DNA of 40,393 nucleotides from assembly GCA_005502775.1 (NCBI GenBank), contig SCNI01000033.1, forward strand, positions 1 through 40,393. Direction: 5' to 3'. Shown one piece after another: positions 9,001 to 16,468 of the stretch. Origin of the DNA: Microbacteriaceae bacterium 3FA27C10. Lineage in GTDB: Bacteria; Actinomycetota; Actinomycetes; Actinomycetales; Microbacteriaceae. A model generated the notes under the pieces. The model saw only the letters and a list, made by a program, of their open reading frames with translations, had not been told where the DNA came from and did no database searches. The position numbers and the translations under genes are program-made. The stretch's first letter is position 1. Each line of letters starts with the position of its first letter.

Positions 9001-9711
9001 GCCGCGACGGACGCCGGTTCGGGCGTCGCCGCGGTCGAGTACTCGCTCGACGGCGGGGCGTGGACGGCCTATCCCGGTGGCGCTGGGGTGCCGCTCGGCG
9101 ACGCGGCGGTCTCGGTGCGCGTGCGGGCCAGCGACCTCGCCGGCAACGTGAGCGCGGAGTCGAGCGTGGAGGTCGGCGCCGCGCCGACGACGCCGGGTGG
9201 AGGTGGCTCCACTCCTGGCGGCGGGTCCACGCCCGGCGGCGGCTCGACGCCCGGCGACGGTGGCGGCACCGGCACCCTCGCCGGCACGCTCTCGGCCACC
9301 TCGGTGGCCGCCGGCTCGCCCGTCACGATCGATGCCGGCGGCTTCCGCCCGGGAGAGACCGTCGACGTCGTGCTCCACTCCGCCCCGGTCGGCCTCGGCA
9401 GCGTGGTGGCGGATGCGCAGGGCCGCGTGAACACGACCGTCACCATCCCGGTCGACACGGCCGTCGGCGCTCACGCGCTCGTGCTCACCGGTCGCGACTC
9501 GGGCCTCTCGCTGAGCCTCGCGCTGACGGTCAGCGGCGCGGCGGCGACCGACCCCGCTGCCGTGGGCTCGAACCTCGCCGTCACCGGCGCGGGACTGGCG
9601 GGGGCGCAGCTCGCGCTGGCCCTGTTCGCGGTCGCGCTCGGCGCCGGAGTCGTCCTGCTCCGCCGCCGGCGCGCTGCAACGCTCGCCGCCGGAACGACGC
9701 CGGAGTCGTAG
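6010..9711 (+). CDS. Secreted, wall-anchored modular GH43-like glycosidase
   Basis: The product has 1233 residues. In order: a signal peptide to about residue 39 (cleavage after GAASA); Ig-like and carbohydrate-binding-like beta domains; a chitobiase C-terminal-like domain at about 317-398 (YYTTDGSTPS); a GH43-type beta-propeller at about 408-714; an F5/8 type C (CBM32-like) domain at about 750-891; two OmpL47-like Ig repeats at about 896-1057 (VEYRVDGG, VEYSLDGG); a Gly/Ser/Thr/Pro linker; a pre-anchor Ig-like domain at about 1091-1175; the sorting motif LAVTG at 1189-1193; a membrane helix; and an Arg-rich tail. The propeller has IQAHGGG near its start, SRDFTVFKD and REAP (probable acid Glu), resembling beta-galactan or galactofuranoside-active GH43 subfamilies. 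The ATG at 6010 was chosen because it leads into the signal peptide, with AAGGA 11 bases upstream. The substrate is probably galactose- or arabinose-containing plant polysaccharide (inference). Confidence 0.88.
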   Translation: MTPMSPRPARTRRAATLTGALALVATLVIPLSVAGAASASTLPASAAAAGALAAADSPTALAAPVYAAVVPGGTPNLPTQVQVTTTAGPARAAAVTWDLSDLSFDQHYRSFTVPGSVEGTLAVSAQVEVVPQSLLYFIDSSGTTGSFTSPAFEGAKSLIPGLLNQVADKPVSSGSWGYDASQLGAHSSSNAADKDETGWYALGSGGSSKKVVYDLPLPAAGTYTLTAGFREWWSGPRQMKVQVVPASGCGDTTVITPNVTVSSATASKSKMVSGTFATTAACTVQLQVSLAAGSEAPVIGWLAVASGAVAVDTTPLVVAAPAVSPAAGSYKTAQSVTLSTTTSGASIYYTTDGSTPSKSNGTKYDAPFSVAESTTVKAVALKNGTASPATSAVYAIEPVPADGYSSVPVGQTWYDSTGESIQAHGGGFLQKDGWYYWVGENKSHDSASFLAVSLYKSQDLKNWTFVNDILTTASAPELANVKLERPKLLYNAATDTFVLWGHWETADGYAASHLVVATSKTVGGDYRYQRDFRPGAGSVTTNASDPTYTNPDQLWGYGSRDFTVFKDPDSADAYLVSTQDDQNMRVYKLSADYTDVDWADSYPLFVGQRREAPAVVKVGDYYFVVTSGQSGWYANQAMYSYTKDIADPNGWSALKPLGNNTTFSSQPTNIMTVQGADGHREYIYMGDRWNPNKLGSSSYVWLPLSIGTSGAGAGSADPTAMSLDYHPQWSFDAATGAVALPFEELVSEGKPVTASAAASSGAAASAANDGIDYNLATSGDNTNYYQPSAVPFAWSVDLGEQRDLSRIDLSFRSYNGSETYSTFTVSGSVDGTTWTRLVSRLANTTVGFTSDGLTGSYRYVKVDVGRVVNDHNGSDAAWAAGIVEAQVYAVSPDTAAPVVSVTLPSASASGWFTTAPSAAVTATDAQSAVASVEYRVDGGAWAPYTAPVALADGTTSFEARATDAAGNTSEPVAAAVKIDSIAPVVSATASGDRVLTVAATDAGSGVAAVEYSLDGGAWTAYPGGAGVPLGDAAVSVRVRASDLAGNVSAESSVEVGAAPTTPGGGGSTPGGGSTPGGGSTPGDGGGTGTLAGTLSATSVAAGSPVTIDAGGFRPGETVDVVLHSAPVGLGSVVADAQGRVNTTVTIPVDTAVGAHALVLTGRDSGLSLSLALTVSGAAATDPAAVGSNLAVTGAGLAGAQLALALFAVALGAGVVLLRRRRAATLAAGTTPES

Positions 9712-9752
9712 CGCCTCCCCTCGGCCGCCGGCACGCTCTCGGCGCTGCTGGC

Positions 9753-9828
9753 GGTTGGCGGATGCAGAAAGAGCGAGGACCGACGCCCCATACGGGGTCG
9801 GTCCTCGCTCTTTCTGCATCCGCCAACC
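9753..9828. terminator. Very long perfect inverted repeat, probable bidirectional terminator
   Basis: Bases 9753-9784 and 9797-9828 are exact reverse complements (32 bp) around a 12-base centre, and inside the loop three more G-C pairs can form around ATAC. The element sits between the convergent GH43 gene and the MFS remnant, so it could stop transcription from both sides, although no long T tract follows. A stem of 32 perfect pairs is far longer than a usual intrinsic terminator and could also be a small palindromic repeat element. Confidence 0.7.
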
Positions 9829-9837
9829 AATGGCGGC

Positions 9838-10458
9838 TCAGGTGCGCTTCGCGCGCTCCCGCGTGGTGCGCTCGCCCTCGACCTTCAGCTTGCCGGAGTC
9901 GACCGCCGACAGCGGGTTCGTGATGGCCTCGAGCGGTTTGCGCTCGGCGTTCACCCCGAAGACGAAGGCCACGACGCCGCCCGCCACCATGAGCAGCCCG
10001 GCGCCGATGTACCCGATCGTGATCGGGCCGCGGTCCTGGCCCTCGCCGATCAGCGTCGCGAACAGCAGGGGCGCGACCGAGCCCACGATCTGCCCGATCG
10101 AGAAGAAGTAGGAGATGACCTGCGAGCGCATCTCGAGCGGGAACAGCTCGCTCACCGTGAGGTAGGCGCTCGACGCCCCCGCGCTCGCGAAGAAGAACGC
10201 GACGCACCAGAAGATCGTCTGGGTGGTGGCAGTCAGCACGTCGGCCTGGAAGAGGAATCCGGAGACGGTGAGGATGATGCCCGAGAGTCCGTAGGTGGCG
10301 AGGATCATCTTGCGCCGGCCGATGGTGTCGAACAGGTGCCCGAGCACGAGCGGCCCGAGCAGGTTGCCGATGGCGAAGGGGAAGAAGAAGTACTGCACGG
10401 CGTCGTTCGCGATGCCGTAGAAGTTCTGCGCCAGCGCGTAGGTGAAGAAGATGGCGTT
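9838..10458 (-). pseudogene. C-terminal half of an MFS transporter, 5' end missing
   Basis: About 206 codons read as the second six-helix half of a major facilitator superfamily transporter. The cytoplasmic signature GHLFDTIGRRKM is present near the start of the half, followed by SELFPLEMRS and a charged C-terminal tail. The frame continues upstream of the GTG at 10398 through good membrane-protein sequence (FFTYALAQNFYGIAND) and then stops at an in-frame TGA just beyond 10458, where the sequence changes character. The N-terminal half found in an intact transporter (usually 420-480 residues) is absent from the window. This is a truncated remnant, probably created by insertion or deletion at 10458/10459. 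The remaining product would be unlikely to transport. Original substrate unknown; it resembles sugar or organic-acid porters. Confidence 0.8.
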
Positions 10459-10720
10459 ATGTCAGGACATCGCCATTGGAACGCGAGGACCGGCGTCCAG
10501 AAGTGGAACATACAGCAGGCTCCGACTGCTGGCGCCGCCAACCTGAGCGGGACTGCCATGACAAAGCGCAACGCCATTCAGGAAGCGGGCGACTGCTACT
10601 GCAAGAGCCAATCTTCGCGATCATTGCGGATGCGGCCATGTCCGCAGGGTACCGCCACCACCAGACCGCCGAACCCTATCCGAGGTGGGTTCGAAACAGC
10701 GGGTTCGTGGCCCCGGATCC
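10459..10720. mobile_element. Non-coding junction segment, possible insertion-sequence remnant
   Basis: This stretch directly abuts the broken MFS frame and shows no convincing gene on either strand. With the missing upstream MFS coding sequence it forms a gap of over 300 bases without an intact gene. It begins with ATGTC-AG-GACAT, a short palindrome, and carries the spaced similar words CATTGGAACG and AGTGGAACAT, the kind of subterminal repeat seen at ends of some insertion sequences (IS21/IS481-like). It is visibly less GC-rich than its surroundings. No transposase fragment or matching second end was found, so the call is tentative. Confidence 0.3.
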
Positions 10721-11408
10721 CTACTCATACGTCGTGAGGGCAAGGTCGAGGAAGGGCAGGCTGTCACGAGGAAGGACGGTCGTGCACACGACATGCTCGT
10801 CGACCCGGAATCCGACGGCGTAGACGAACGGGTCGGTGTCGATCTGTATGGCGGGGCGATCGTGCCCATCGACGTTCACGGTGGTCTCGGCCATCGAGGC
10901 GGCCGAGACCTTCCATTCGGCGCTCGTGCTGGGGCCGGCCGGGAGACCGAGTTCCGCTCGGAAACTGTTCCGCAGAACATGATGTGTATGGTCGATGAGC
11001 TGCTGCGGCAACGAGGCCGACTGCGGGTCCGGCGATGCGTGCCATGCCGTTCGAACGGCATCCCAGAGCATCTGGATACCGGAAGGTCTGGGCGTGTTCG
11101 ATCAGCCACGCCGGTCGCCCCCACGGGGGCTCCTCCTCGATCGCGCGACGCATCCGGTCGTCCAGTTCTACCTCGTTGCGGGGGTCGGAGCGATCTTCGG
11201 GATACCTCCAGAGCGTGTAGGTGAAAAGAACGGCCAGTTCCTCCCGGCCCGCTGCCCCGCGGCTCTCCATGAAGCCGGCGATCGGGGCGCGGGACAGTGA
11301 CGGCTGCGGTTTGAGCTGAAAAATCGGGAATGACACGCTCCGTACGCGCGCTTCGGATTCGACGCTCGGGTCAGGGGCATCCGTCGGTACTACTCCGCCG
11401 TATTCCAC
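10721..11408 (-). pseudogene. Frameshifted gene of unknown function
   Basis: Two adjacent frames on the same strand read as one protein of about 226 residues. The first part begins at a GTG at 11408 and gives plausible protein (PIFQLKPQPSLSRAPIAGF, LFTYTLWRYPEDRSDPRNEV) until about 11080, after which that frame becomes Arg-rich noise. The second part is coherent from about 11075 to the TAG at 10721 (MLWDAVRTAWHASPD, TDPFVYAVGFRVDEHVVC). A single-base change in the stretch coding for TFRYP would join them. The second frame has a TGA just upstream of the switch, so the break lies roughly within 11060-11103. I recognise no family. Base composition is lower in GC than neighbouring genes, suggesting acquired DNA. 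It could be genuine decay or a sequencing error; re-initiation at the ATG at 11071 is also possible. Confidence 0.55.
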
Positions 11409-11522
11409 TCATCCAGTCTGCCCTCCAGCCCGGTTGATTGCTAGGCGCCGTCGCTCAGGCGTCGCCGTCACGACATCGGGACAGGTGTTGAATATCGCGG
11501 CCGGGTGGCCGATGCTTGAGGC

Positions 11523-11873
11523 ATGTATGTGATCGTTTCCGTGGTGACTCTGGCCGTCGTCGTCATTGCGCTGGTGGACATCATCACTCGACCGGAGGGC
11601 GACACGAAGCACCTGCCGAAGATCGTGTGGGTGCTGCTCGTGGTCTTTCTGCCGTTGATCGGCAGCATCCTGTGGTTCGCCATCGGCAGGGAGTACACCA
11701 CCCGCCGGCACGACCCGATGAGCTTCGGCGATCCCCGACGCTGGGCCGGTCCTCAACCCGCCTCGCCGCGCGCCGACACCTCCTCGCGGTCGACCGAGCA
11801 GCAGCTTGCCGACCTGGATGCTGAGATCGAGTACTACAAGCAGCGCGGATCATCCGAGCCGAACGAGTCCTGA
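11523..11873 (+). CDS. PLDc_N-domain small membrane protein
   Basis: The product has 116 residues. The first 60 form two membrane helices flanking a short loop with the pattern typical of the phospholipase D-nuclease N-terminal domain (DIITRP, LPKIVWVLLVVFLPLIGSILWFAIGR), which also begins cardiolipin synthases. Here no phospholipase D catalytic domain follows, only a short cytoplasmic tail that ends in an acidic, possibly coiled segment (STEQQLADLDAEIEYYKQ). Such stand-alone PLDc_N proteins are common in actinobacteria and their role is unknown. No clear ribosome-binding site precedes the ATG. GATGCT ends six bases upstream, the same spacing as the leaderless genes in this window, but its first base is off consensus. 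Confidence 0.85.
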   Translation: MYVIVSVVTLAVVVIALVDIITRPEGDTKHLPKIVWVLLVVFLPLIGSILWFAIGREYTTRRHDPMSFGDPRRWAGPQPASPRADTSSRSTEQQLADLDAEIEYYKQRGSSEPNES

Positions 11874-11928
11874 ACGGCGAGTTGTCCTCACCGGGGGCCG
11901 GCGCGCGGAGCTCCTTCCGGGGGCGGCC

Positions 11929-12801
11929 CTAGCGCGCGTTGTGCGAGGGCAGCGGCACGACGCCGAAGGCGCGAGCCAGCTTGTCGATCTTCTCGGCTCG
12001 GCCGAGGCGCGGCAGGTCGCTGCCGTCGCGGATGACCCGGCCCCGCGCCTCGAAGTCGTCGAGGAAGTCGCGCGCCCACGTGACATCCGACTGGGTGGGG
12101 CTGATGACCTCGTTGATGACCGGCAGCTGCTCGACGTCGAGGCAGAGCTTGCCGGTGAGGCCGAGCGCCACCGCCACGGCCGACTGCTCGCGGAGCACCG
12201 GATGGCTCGACGACACGGTGGGGCCGTCGATGGGGCCCGGGAGGTTGCCGACACGGCTCGCCACCACCAGGCGCGAGCGCGGGTAGGCCATCGCGATGTC
12301 CTCGGCGCTCGTGCCGGTGTCGCGGCGGTAGTCGCCGCTGCCGAACGCCAGGCGGAACGCCCCGCGCGCGCGGGCGATCGACACGCACTCCTCGATGCCG
12401 AGGGCCGACTCGATCAGCACCAGCACGGGGGTGGTGCCGCCGAGACGGTCGAAGGTCTCGGTGACGTGGGCGGCATCCTCGGTCTTCGCGAGCATCACGC
12501 CGCGAAGGCCCGGCAGGCCCTTGAGCCGGTCGACGTCGTCGCTCCAGAAGTCGCTCGCGCGGTCGTTGATGCGCACCCAGCCGCTCCCGCCGTTCGAGAG
12601 CCATGAGACCACGCCCTCGCGGGCGGTCGACTTCAGCGCGGGGTCGATGGCGTCTTCGAGGTCGAGCACGATCTGGTCGGCTCGGGAGCGCTGCGCCTGA
12701 TCGAACTCCTCGGTGCGGTTCGCCGAGACGAGGAGCCAGGATCGAGCGATCTCGGGTGGCACGCCATCAGAAACTGGTGCACTGGAGTGCGGTGCGTTCA
12801 C
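11929..12801 (-). CDS. CitE-like CoA ester lyase (HpcH/HpaI aldolase family)
   Basis: The product has 290 residues and is a TIM-barrel protein of the HpcH/HpaI aldolase and citrate lyase beta-subunit family. Motifs include LDLEDAI near the N terminus, VLVLIESALGI with a metal-ligand Glu, and FGSGDYRRDTG with an Asp expected to complete the magnesium site. Family members cleave or form C-C bonds of acyl-CoA substrates such as malyl-CoA or citramalyl-CoA. No citrate lyase alpha or gamma subunit is nearby, so a free-standing CoA ester lyase is more likely than citrate lyase. The GTG at 12801 gives the usual length; an extended frame upstream to 12921 reads Arg-rich, non-protein-like sequence. 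It follows the antiporter gene by about 80 bases on the same strand. Exact substrate unknown. Confidence 0.85.
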   Translation of the reverse strand: MNAPHSSAPVSDGVPPEIARSWLLVSANRTEEFDQAQRSRADQIVLDLEDAIDPALKSTAREGVVSWLSNGGSGWVRINDRASDFWSDDVDRLKGLPGLRGVMLAKTEDAAHVTETFDRLGGTTPVLVLIESALGIEECVSIARARGAFRLAFGSGDYRRDTGTSAEDIAMAYPRSRLVVASRVGNLPGPIDGPTVSSSHPVLREQSAVAVALGLTGKLCLDVEQLPVINEVISPTQSDVTWARDFLDDFEARGRVIRDGSDLPRLGRAEKIDKLARAFGVVPLPSHNAR

Positions 12802-12883
12802 GGTGTTCTCTCTCGCCTTCGATCGATCACTGTCTCGACGACGATATCGCGATTCGCTGAGCTGCCCGCGCGCCCGCACTCGC

Positions 12884-14047
12884 TCAGCGGGTCGCACGCC
12901 CCCCGACCCCGGCACTCGCACGCCTCCCGATCGCGCCGGTCGCCCAGGCCGCCAGCGCGATCGTGATCGCGGCCCCGACGATCAGCGCCCCATCTTCTCC
13001 AGGAGCCAGGATGCCCGTCTGCAGGCCCAGCGTGACCGCGGCCACAGGAACCCCCAGCTGTCCTGCGGCGGCGAACGACTGCACCACGGGCAGCCCGGTC
13101 AGGCGCGCGGCGAGATGGGCCAGCGCGGCCCCGAGCCCCAGAGCGACCCCGAGCAGGATCATCTGCGGATGCGCCAGAACCGTGCGGAAATCCAGCGACG
13201 CCCCGAGCCAGACGAAGAACAAGGGCCCGAAGAATCCCTCCGTGAGGCCGAACAGCTGACGCGCCAGCCGCCGGGGCTCGCCCACCGACGCCAGCACCAG
13301 GCCGAGCGCGAAGCCGGCGAGCATGATCGAGAGGCTCGCGAACTGCGCGACGGCCGCGAACGCGAACAGCACGAGCAGGCTGACGCGCAATTCGAGGGCG
13401 AAGCGACGGCGCTCCGAGTACGCGTGGAAGCGCGCCCGCGCATCCGTTCTCGTGCCGATCCGCCGCAGCACGAGCGCCAGCGCCACCGCGAGCACGGCGA
13501 TCACCACCGCACCCACGGCCGGCCACAGCGCTTGGGCGGGCGCGATGACGAGCGGCAGCGCCACGATGGAGGCGACATCCGCGATCGCGATCTGCGCGAC
13601 CAGGCGGATGACGGCTCCGGATGCGTGCCCGATCCCCACGGACTGCAGCATGGGCAGCACGAGCGCCGCCGACGAGGAGGCGATCACCACCGCGTAGAGC
13701 AGCGCGTGCCCCGTTCCGAACGACACGGCGATCACTGTGCCGATGACGGCGGCGGCCACCCCGACCACCGCGGCACCGAACGCGCCCTGCACGAGCGCCG
13801 CCCGCACCGCCTTGTCGCGAACGGGCACGTGCGAGCCGGCGATGACCATCGTCAAGCCGAAGCCGATGGTGGCGAGGAGCTGGAAGTCGTCGGCCGTCGG
13901 GTCGACGAGACGGAGGCCCGTCGTGCCGATCAGCACGCCGCCCAGCAGCTCGCCGACCACGACGGGCACACGCCAGGACGCCGGGGCGGCGAGGAGCGGC
14001 CCGAGCAATCCGATCAGCACGACCAAGGTCAGCAGCGCAAAGCTCAC
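12884..14047 (-). CDS. Kef-type cation:proton antiporter (CPA2 membrane domain)
   Basis: The product has about 387 residues and consists almost wholly of membrane helices, around twelve. It matches the sodium/hydrogen exchanger domain of the CPA2 family: PVVVGELLGGVLIG near the N terminus, a central SSSAALVLPML and AQIAIADVASIVALPLV block with the ion-binding Asp, then FFGPLFFVWLGASLDF near the C terminus. It has no TrkA-N nucleotide-binding domain, unlike full-length KefB/KefC, so regulation by NAD(H) or glutathione adducts is not expected. The GTG at 14047 was preferred over the GTG at 14053 because TAGGGT ends six bases before it, the leaderless geometry seen elsewhere here. Likely role is Na+ or K+ efflux in exchange for protons; ion selectivity cannot be read. 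Confidence 0.88.
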   Translation of the reverse strand: MSFALLTLVVLIGLLGPLLAAPASWRVPVVVGELLGGVLIGTTGLRLVDPTADDFQLLATIGFGLTMVIAGSHVPVRDKAVRAALVQGAFGAAVVGVAAAVIGTVIAVSFGTGHALLYAVVIASSSAALVLPMLQSVGIGHASGAVIRLVAQIAIADVASIVALPLVIAPAQALWPAVGAVVIAVLAVALALVLRRIGTRTDARARFHAYSERRRFALELRVSLLVLFAFAAVAQFASLSIMLAGFALGLVLASVGEPRRLARQLFGLTEGFFGPLFFVWLGASLDFRTVLAHPQMILLGVALGLGAALAHLAARLTGLPVVQSFAAAGQLGVPVAAVTLGLQTGILAPGEDGALIVGAAITIALAAWATGAIGRRASAGVGGRATR

Positions 14048-14053
14048 GGCCAC

Positions 14054-14059
14054 ACCCTA
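14054..14059 (-). promoter_or_regulatory. -10 hexamer of a probable leaderless promoter for the antiporter
   Basis: Read on the minus strand, TAGGGT is followed by six bases and then GTG at 14047. The alternative start at 14053 would lie directly against the hexamer, which argues for the downstream GTG. Confidence 0.5.
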
Positions 14060-14088
14060 GACGCTCCGGCCGGGCGAGGCCGTGCGCC

Positions 14089-15657
14089 TCACGAGAAGGT
14101 GAGCACCGCGTCTCCCCACGCGGCGCGGAGCTCGCCGTCGAGATCGGGCACGAGCGAGTCGTGCCGGTCGATGACGAGGGTGCTCCGAGCCCCCGCGGGC
14201 TGGAACGTCTCCCACTCCACGTCGCCCGCCGCGCCCTGCGGAGACCCGGTGGTCGCGAAGGCCCGCCAGCGCGCCTGCAAGCGCTCCGACACTGCTCGGC
14301 CGGTCTTGCGGCCGCCGAGCTTGAAGGTGATGTCCTTCGGGTCGGTGTCGAGGTTGCCCCACACGTAGGGCAGCTCGGTCGCGTGCGTCGCCCCGACGCC
14401 GACGAGCCGGAGCATCGGCGTCGCCTGGTCGAAGCGGTACAGCCAGACCGGAGCCACCCTGGCGTGGCCTTCGGCAGACCAGAGTGTCGGCATCCGGAAT
14501 CCCACGTCGCGGGCGACGCCGAGCCCGATGGCGTGGGTGCGGAGCCCCGTGTAGGCCGAAAGGATCTCATCGCGCGTGGGCATCTCGAGCTCGGGGTTCT
14601 CCCGGGCGATCTCGGTGAGCATCTCGGTGATGCTCTGCTCATCGATCGGCATCAGCGGCGACTTCATGAACTTGAACAGCGCCGCTTCGTCCTTGTTGGT
14701 GCCGATCACGAGCGGCACGGGCAGGCCACGGCCCTCGCTCAGCACGGCGATCGGATGCTCCGGCACCAGCTCCCCGTCGACCACCGGCGCGAAGGCCAGC
14801 GTTCCGGGCTCCTCGGAGGGGACGGCTGCGTAGACGGCCATGCCGGCCGCCACGATGTCGACCGCGGGGAGGTCACGCAGGCGCGCGAGGTCGCCGGCGG
14901 CCACGCCGAGCTGGTCGAGCATCCGCTGGGCGACCTTCGCCGAGCGCACCGAGTCGTAGACGGAGGACACGGGCGAGCTCTCGGCGATCGCCTGGTGGAA
15001 GAGGCCCTCCGCACTCGGCACGGTCAGGAGCGTGGTGACGAGACCGCCGCCCGCGGACTCCCCGAACACGGTCACCCGCTCCGGGTCGCCGCCGAATGCG
15101 GCGATGTTCTGCTGCACCCATTCCAGGGCGAGGAGCACGTCGCGGAGCGCGAGGTTCGAGTCGAACGGCTGCTCCTCGGTCGCCACCGAGCTGAGGTCGA
15201 GGAAGCCGAGGGCGCCGATGCGGTAGTTGACGCTGACGATGACGACCTCGCCCGTCGACACGAACGCGGTGCCGTCGAAGAGCGGCTGGCGCGACGAGCC
15301 GAAGGTGTAGGCGCCGCCGTGGATCCAGACCATCACGGGCAGCGGCCGGGTGCTCGCCGCCGAACGCCAGATGTTGAGGCTCAGGCAGTCCTCGTCCTTC
15401 ACCACGTCGGGCCCGAGCGGGATGGCGGGGTTGCTGATCTGCGGCGCGGCGGGCCCGTATTCGGTCGCCGCCACGACGCCCGTCCACGACTCGACGGGAA
15501 CCGGCGCCCGCCAGCGGAGGGGGCCGACCGGCGCCTCGGCGTAGCGCAGGCCCTTCCAGAACAGGGCGCCGTCGCTCTCGCCGCCCTGGACGAGACCGGC
15601 GGAGGTGCGGACCACGAGGCGGTCCTCGGGGGTGGCGGGGGTTGCGGGTTCGGTCAT
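14089..15657 (-). CDS. Type-B carboxylesterase/lipase family hydrolase
   Basis: The product has 522 residues, the usual size for the type-B carboxylesterase family of alpha/beta hydrolases. Features in order: GLRYAEAPVGPLRW near the N terminus, EDCLSLNIW, the oxyanion-hole motif WIHGGAYTFG, the nucleophile elbow FGESAGGG with Ser201, and ATHATELPYVWG holding the probable catalytic His. NKDEAALF carries the likely acidic member. No signal peptide is seen, so it is probably cytoplasmic. AAGGAG lies seven bases before the ATG at 15657. It follows the GAP-family membrane protein gene by 26 bases and probably shares its transcript. It hydrolyses an ester of a short acyl or aromatic acid; the natural substrate is unknown. 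Confidence 0.93.
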   Translation of the reverse strand: MTEPATPATPEDRLVVRTSAGLVQGGESDGALFWKGLRYAEAPVGPLRWRAPVPVESWTGVVAATEYGPAAPQISNPAIPLGPDVVKDEDCLSLNIWRSAASTRPLPVMVWIHGGAYTFGSSRQPLFDGTAFVSTGEVVIVSVNYRIGALGFLDLSSVATEEQPFDSNLALRDVLLALEWVQQNIAAFGGDPERVTVFGESAGGGLVTTLLTVPSAEGLFHQAIAESSPVSSVYDSVRSAKVAQRMLDQLGVAAGDLARLRDLPAVDIVAAGMAVYAAVPSEEPGTLAFAPVVDGELVPEHPIAVLSEGRGLPVPLVIGTNKDEAALFKFMKSPLMPIDEQSITEMLTEIARENPELEMPTRDEILSAYTGLRTHAIGLGVARDVGFRMPTLWSAEGHARVAPVWLYRFDQATPMLRLVGVGATHATELPYVWGNLDTDPKDITFKLGGRKTGRAVSERLQARWRAFATTGSPQGAAGDVEWETFQPAGARSTLVIDRHDSLVPDLDGELRAAWGDAVLTFS

Positions 15658-15683
15658 GGCGGTGCTCCTTCGATTCGGGGTCG

Positions 15684-16358
15684 CTACTTGGCGAGCGCAG
15701 CGACGACGTGCGAGAGCTGCACCGCCGCGAGGATGGCGAACAGCACGGTCATGATGATCGCGTTGTGGGCGATGAGCTCCGCCTTCAGAGCGGTCAGCGC
15801 GCGGGTGACGGCGTGCGAGCCGGTGGCGGCGAGGAGAGTCGGGAGCAGGATGCCGAGCGACGCGGCGAGCGCGAACAGGGCCGCGAAGCCGACGGCGGCG
15901 GGAAGCGCGAGGTCGGAGGCGCCGATCAGCGCACCGGCCTTCAGCTCCAGCGGGATGTTCTTGGCGTTCGTGACGGCCATGACCACGCCGAGCCCGAACG
16001 CCTTCGCCGCGCTGAGGCTGTCGACGGCCGCCAGCCAGCTCGGCATCGTGGCCTCCGCGCCGCCCTTCGGCCGCGTCACCCAGCTGACCACGGCCAGCAC
16101 CAGGAAGCCGAGCGTGAGCAGGATGCCGAGCACCAGCACGATCACTTCGTCGCCGCCCGAACTGCCGGAGCCCGCGCCCTTCGTGGTGAGCGCGGCGACG
16201 ACGGTGAAGGCGAAGCAGACGAGGAGGAAGGCTCCGACGTAGGCGAAGCCGTTCGCCTTCGCCCGCGGGGAGAGCAGGATGGCGATGATCGCCGCGATCG
16301 GAAGCGGGCTGATCATGATTCCGGCGGCAATGGGGATCAGCTGTTCGAGATGCTCCAT
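15684..16358 (-). CDS. GAP-family (Sap-like) integral membrane protein
   Basis: The product has 224 residues with six hydrophobic segments and a pattern matching the GAP family, named after the mycobacterial proteins implicated in glycopeptidolipid and sulfolipid-1 export. Typical features are the N-terminal LIPIAAGIMISPLPIAAIIAIL helix, a conserved TNAKNIPLELKAGALI segment between helices, and a Gly/Ser-rich loop after helix 2 (KGAGSGSSGGDE). It is placed in the cytoplasmic membrane and may help move a lipid or small molecule, which is inference from the family. GGAAGG precedes the ATG at 16358 by eight bases. The carboxylesterase gene follows after 26 bases, so an ester-containing lipid or metabolite could be a shared substrate. 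Confidence 0.85.
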   Translation of the reverse strand: MEHLEQLIPIAAGIMISPLPIAAIIAILLSPRAKANGFAYVGAFLLVCFAFTVVAALTTKGAGSGSSGGDEVIVLVLGILLTLGFLVLAVVSWVTRPKGGAEATMPSWLAAVDSLSAAKAFGLGVVMAVTNAKNIPLELKAGALIGASDLALPAAVGFAALFALAASLGILLPTLLAATGSHAVTRALTALKAELIAHNAIIMTVLFAILAAVQLSHVVAALAK

Positions 16359-16468
16359 GGAGCGAACCTTCCGTCGGGAGAGGCGACCGCGTCCGCGTGC
16401 GCCGACGCGACGCTACGGGCCTGCCCGGGAGGCGCATCCGGGATGTTCGGGTATCACGACACCGCCAC

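Noticed and set aside
10680-10715. tRNA T-arm-like GGTTCGAAAC sequence
   Set aside because: No acceptor, D or anticodon arm can be folded around it, and the paired arm is imperfect. Treated as chance.
12855-12889. 8-bp inverted repeat around the antiporter stop codon (CGCTGAGC and its complement)
   Set aside because: The loop is 19 bases and the stem overlaps the stop codon; too weak to call a terminator or attenuator.
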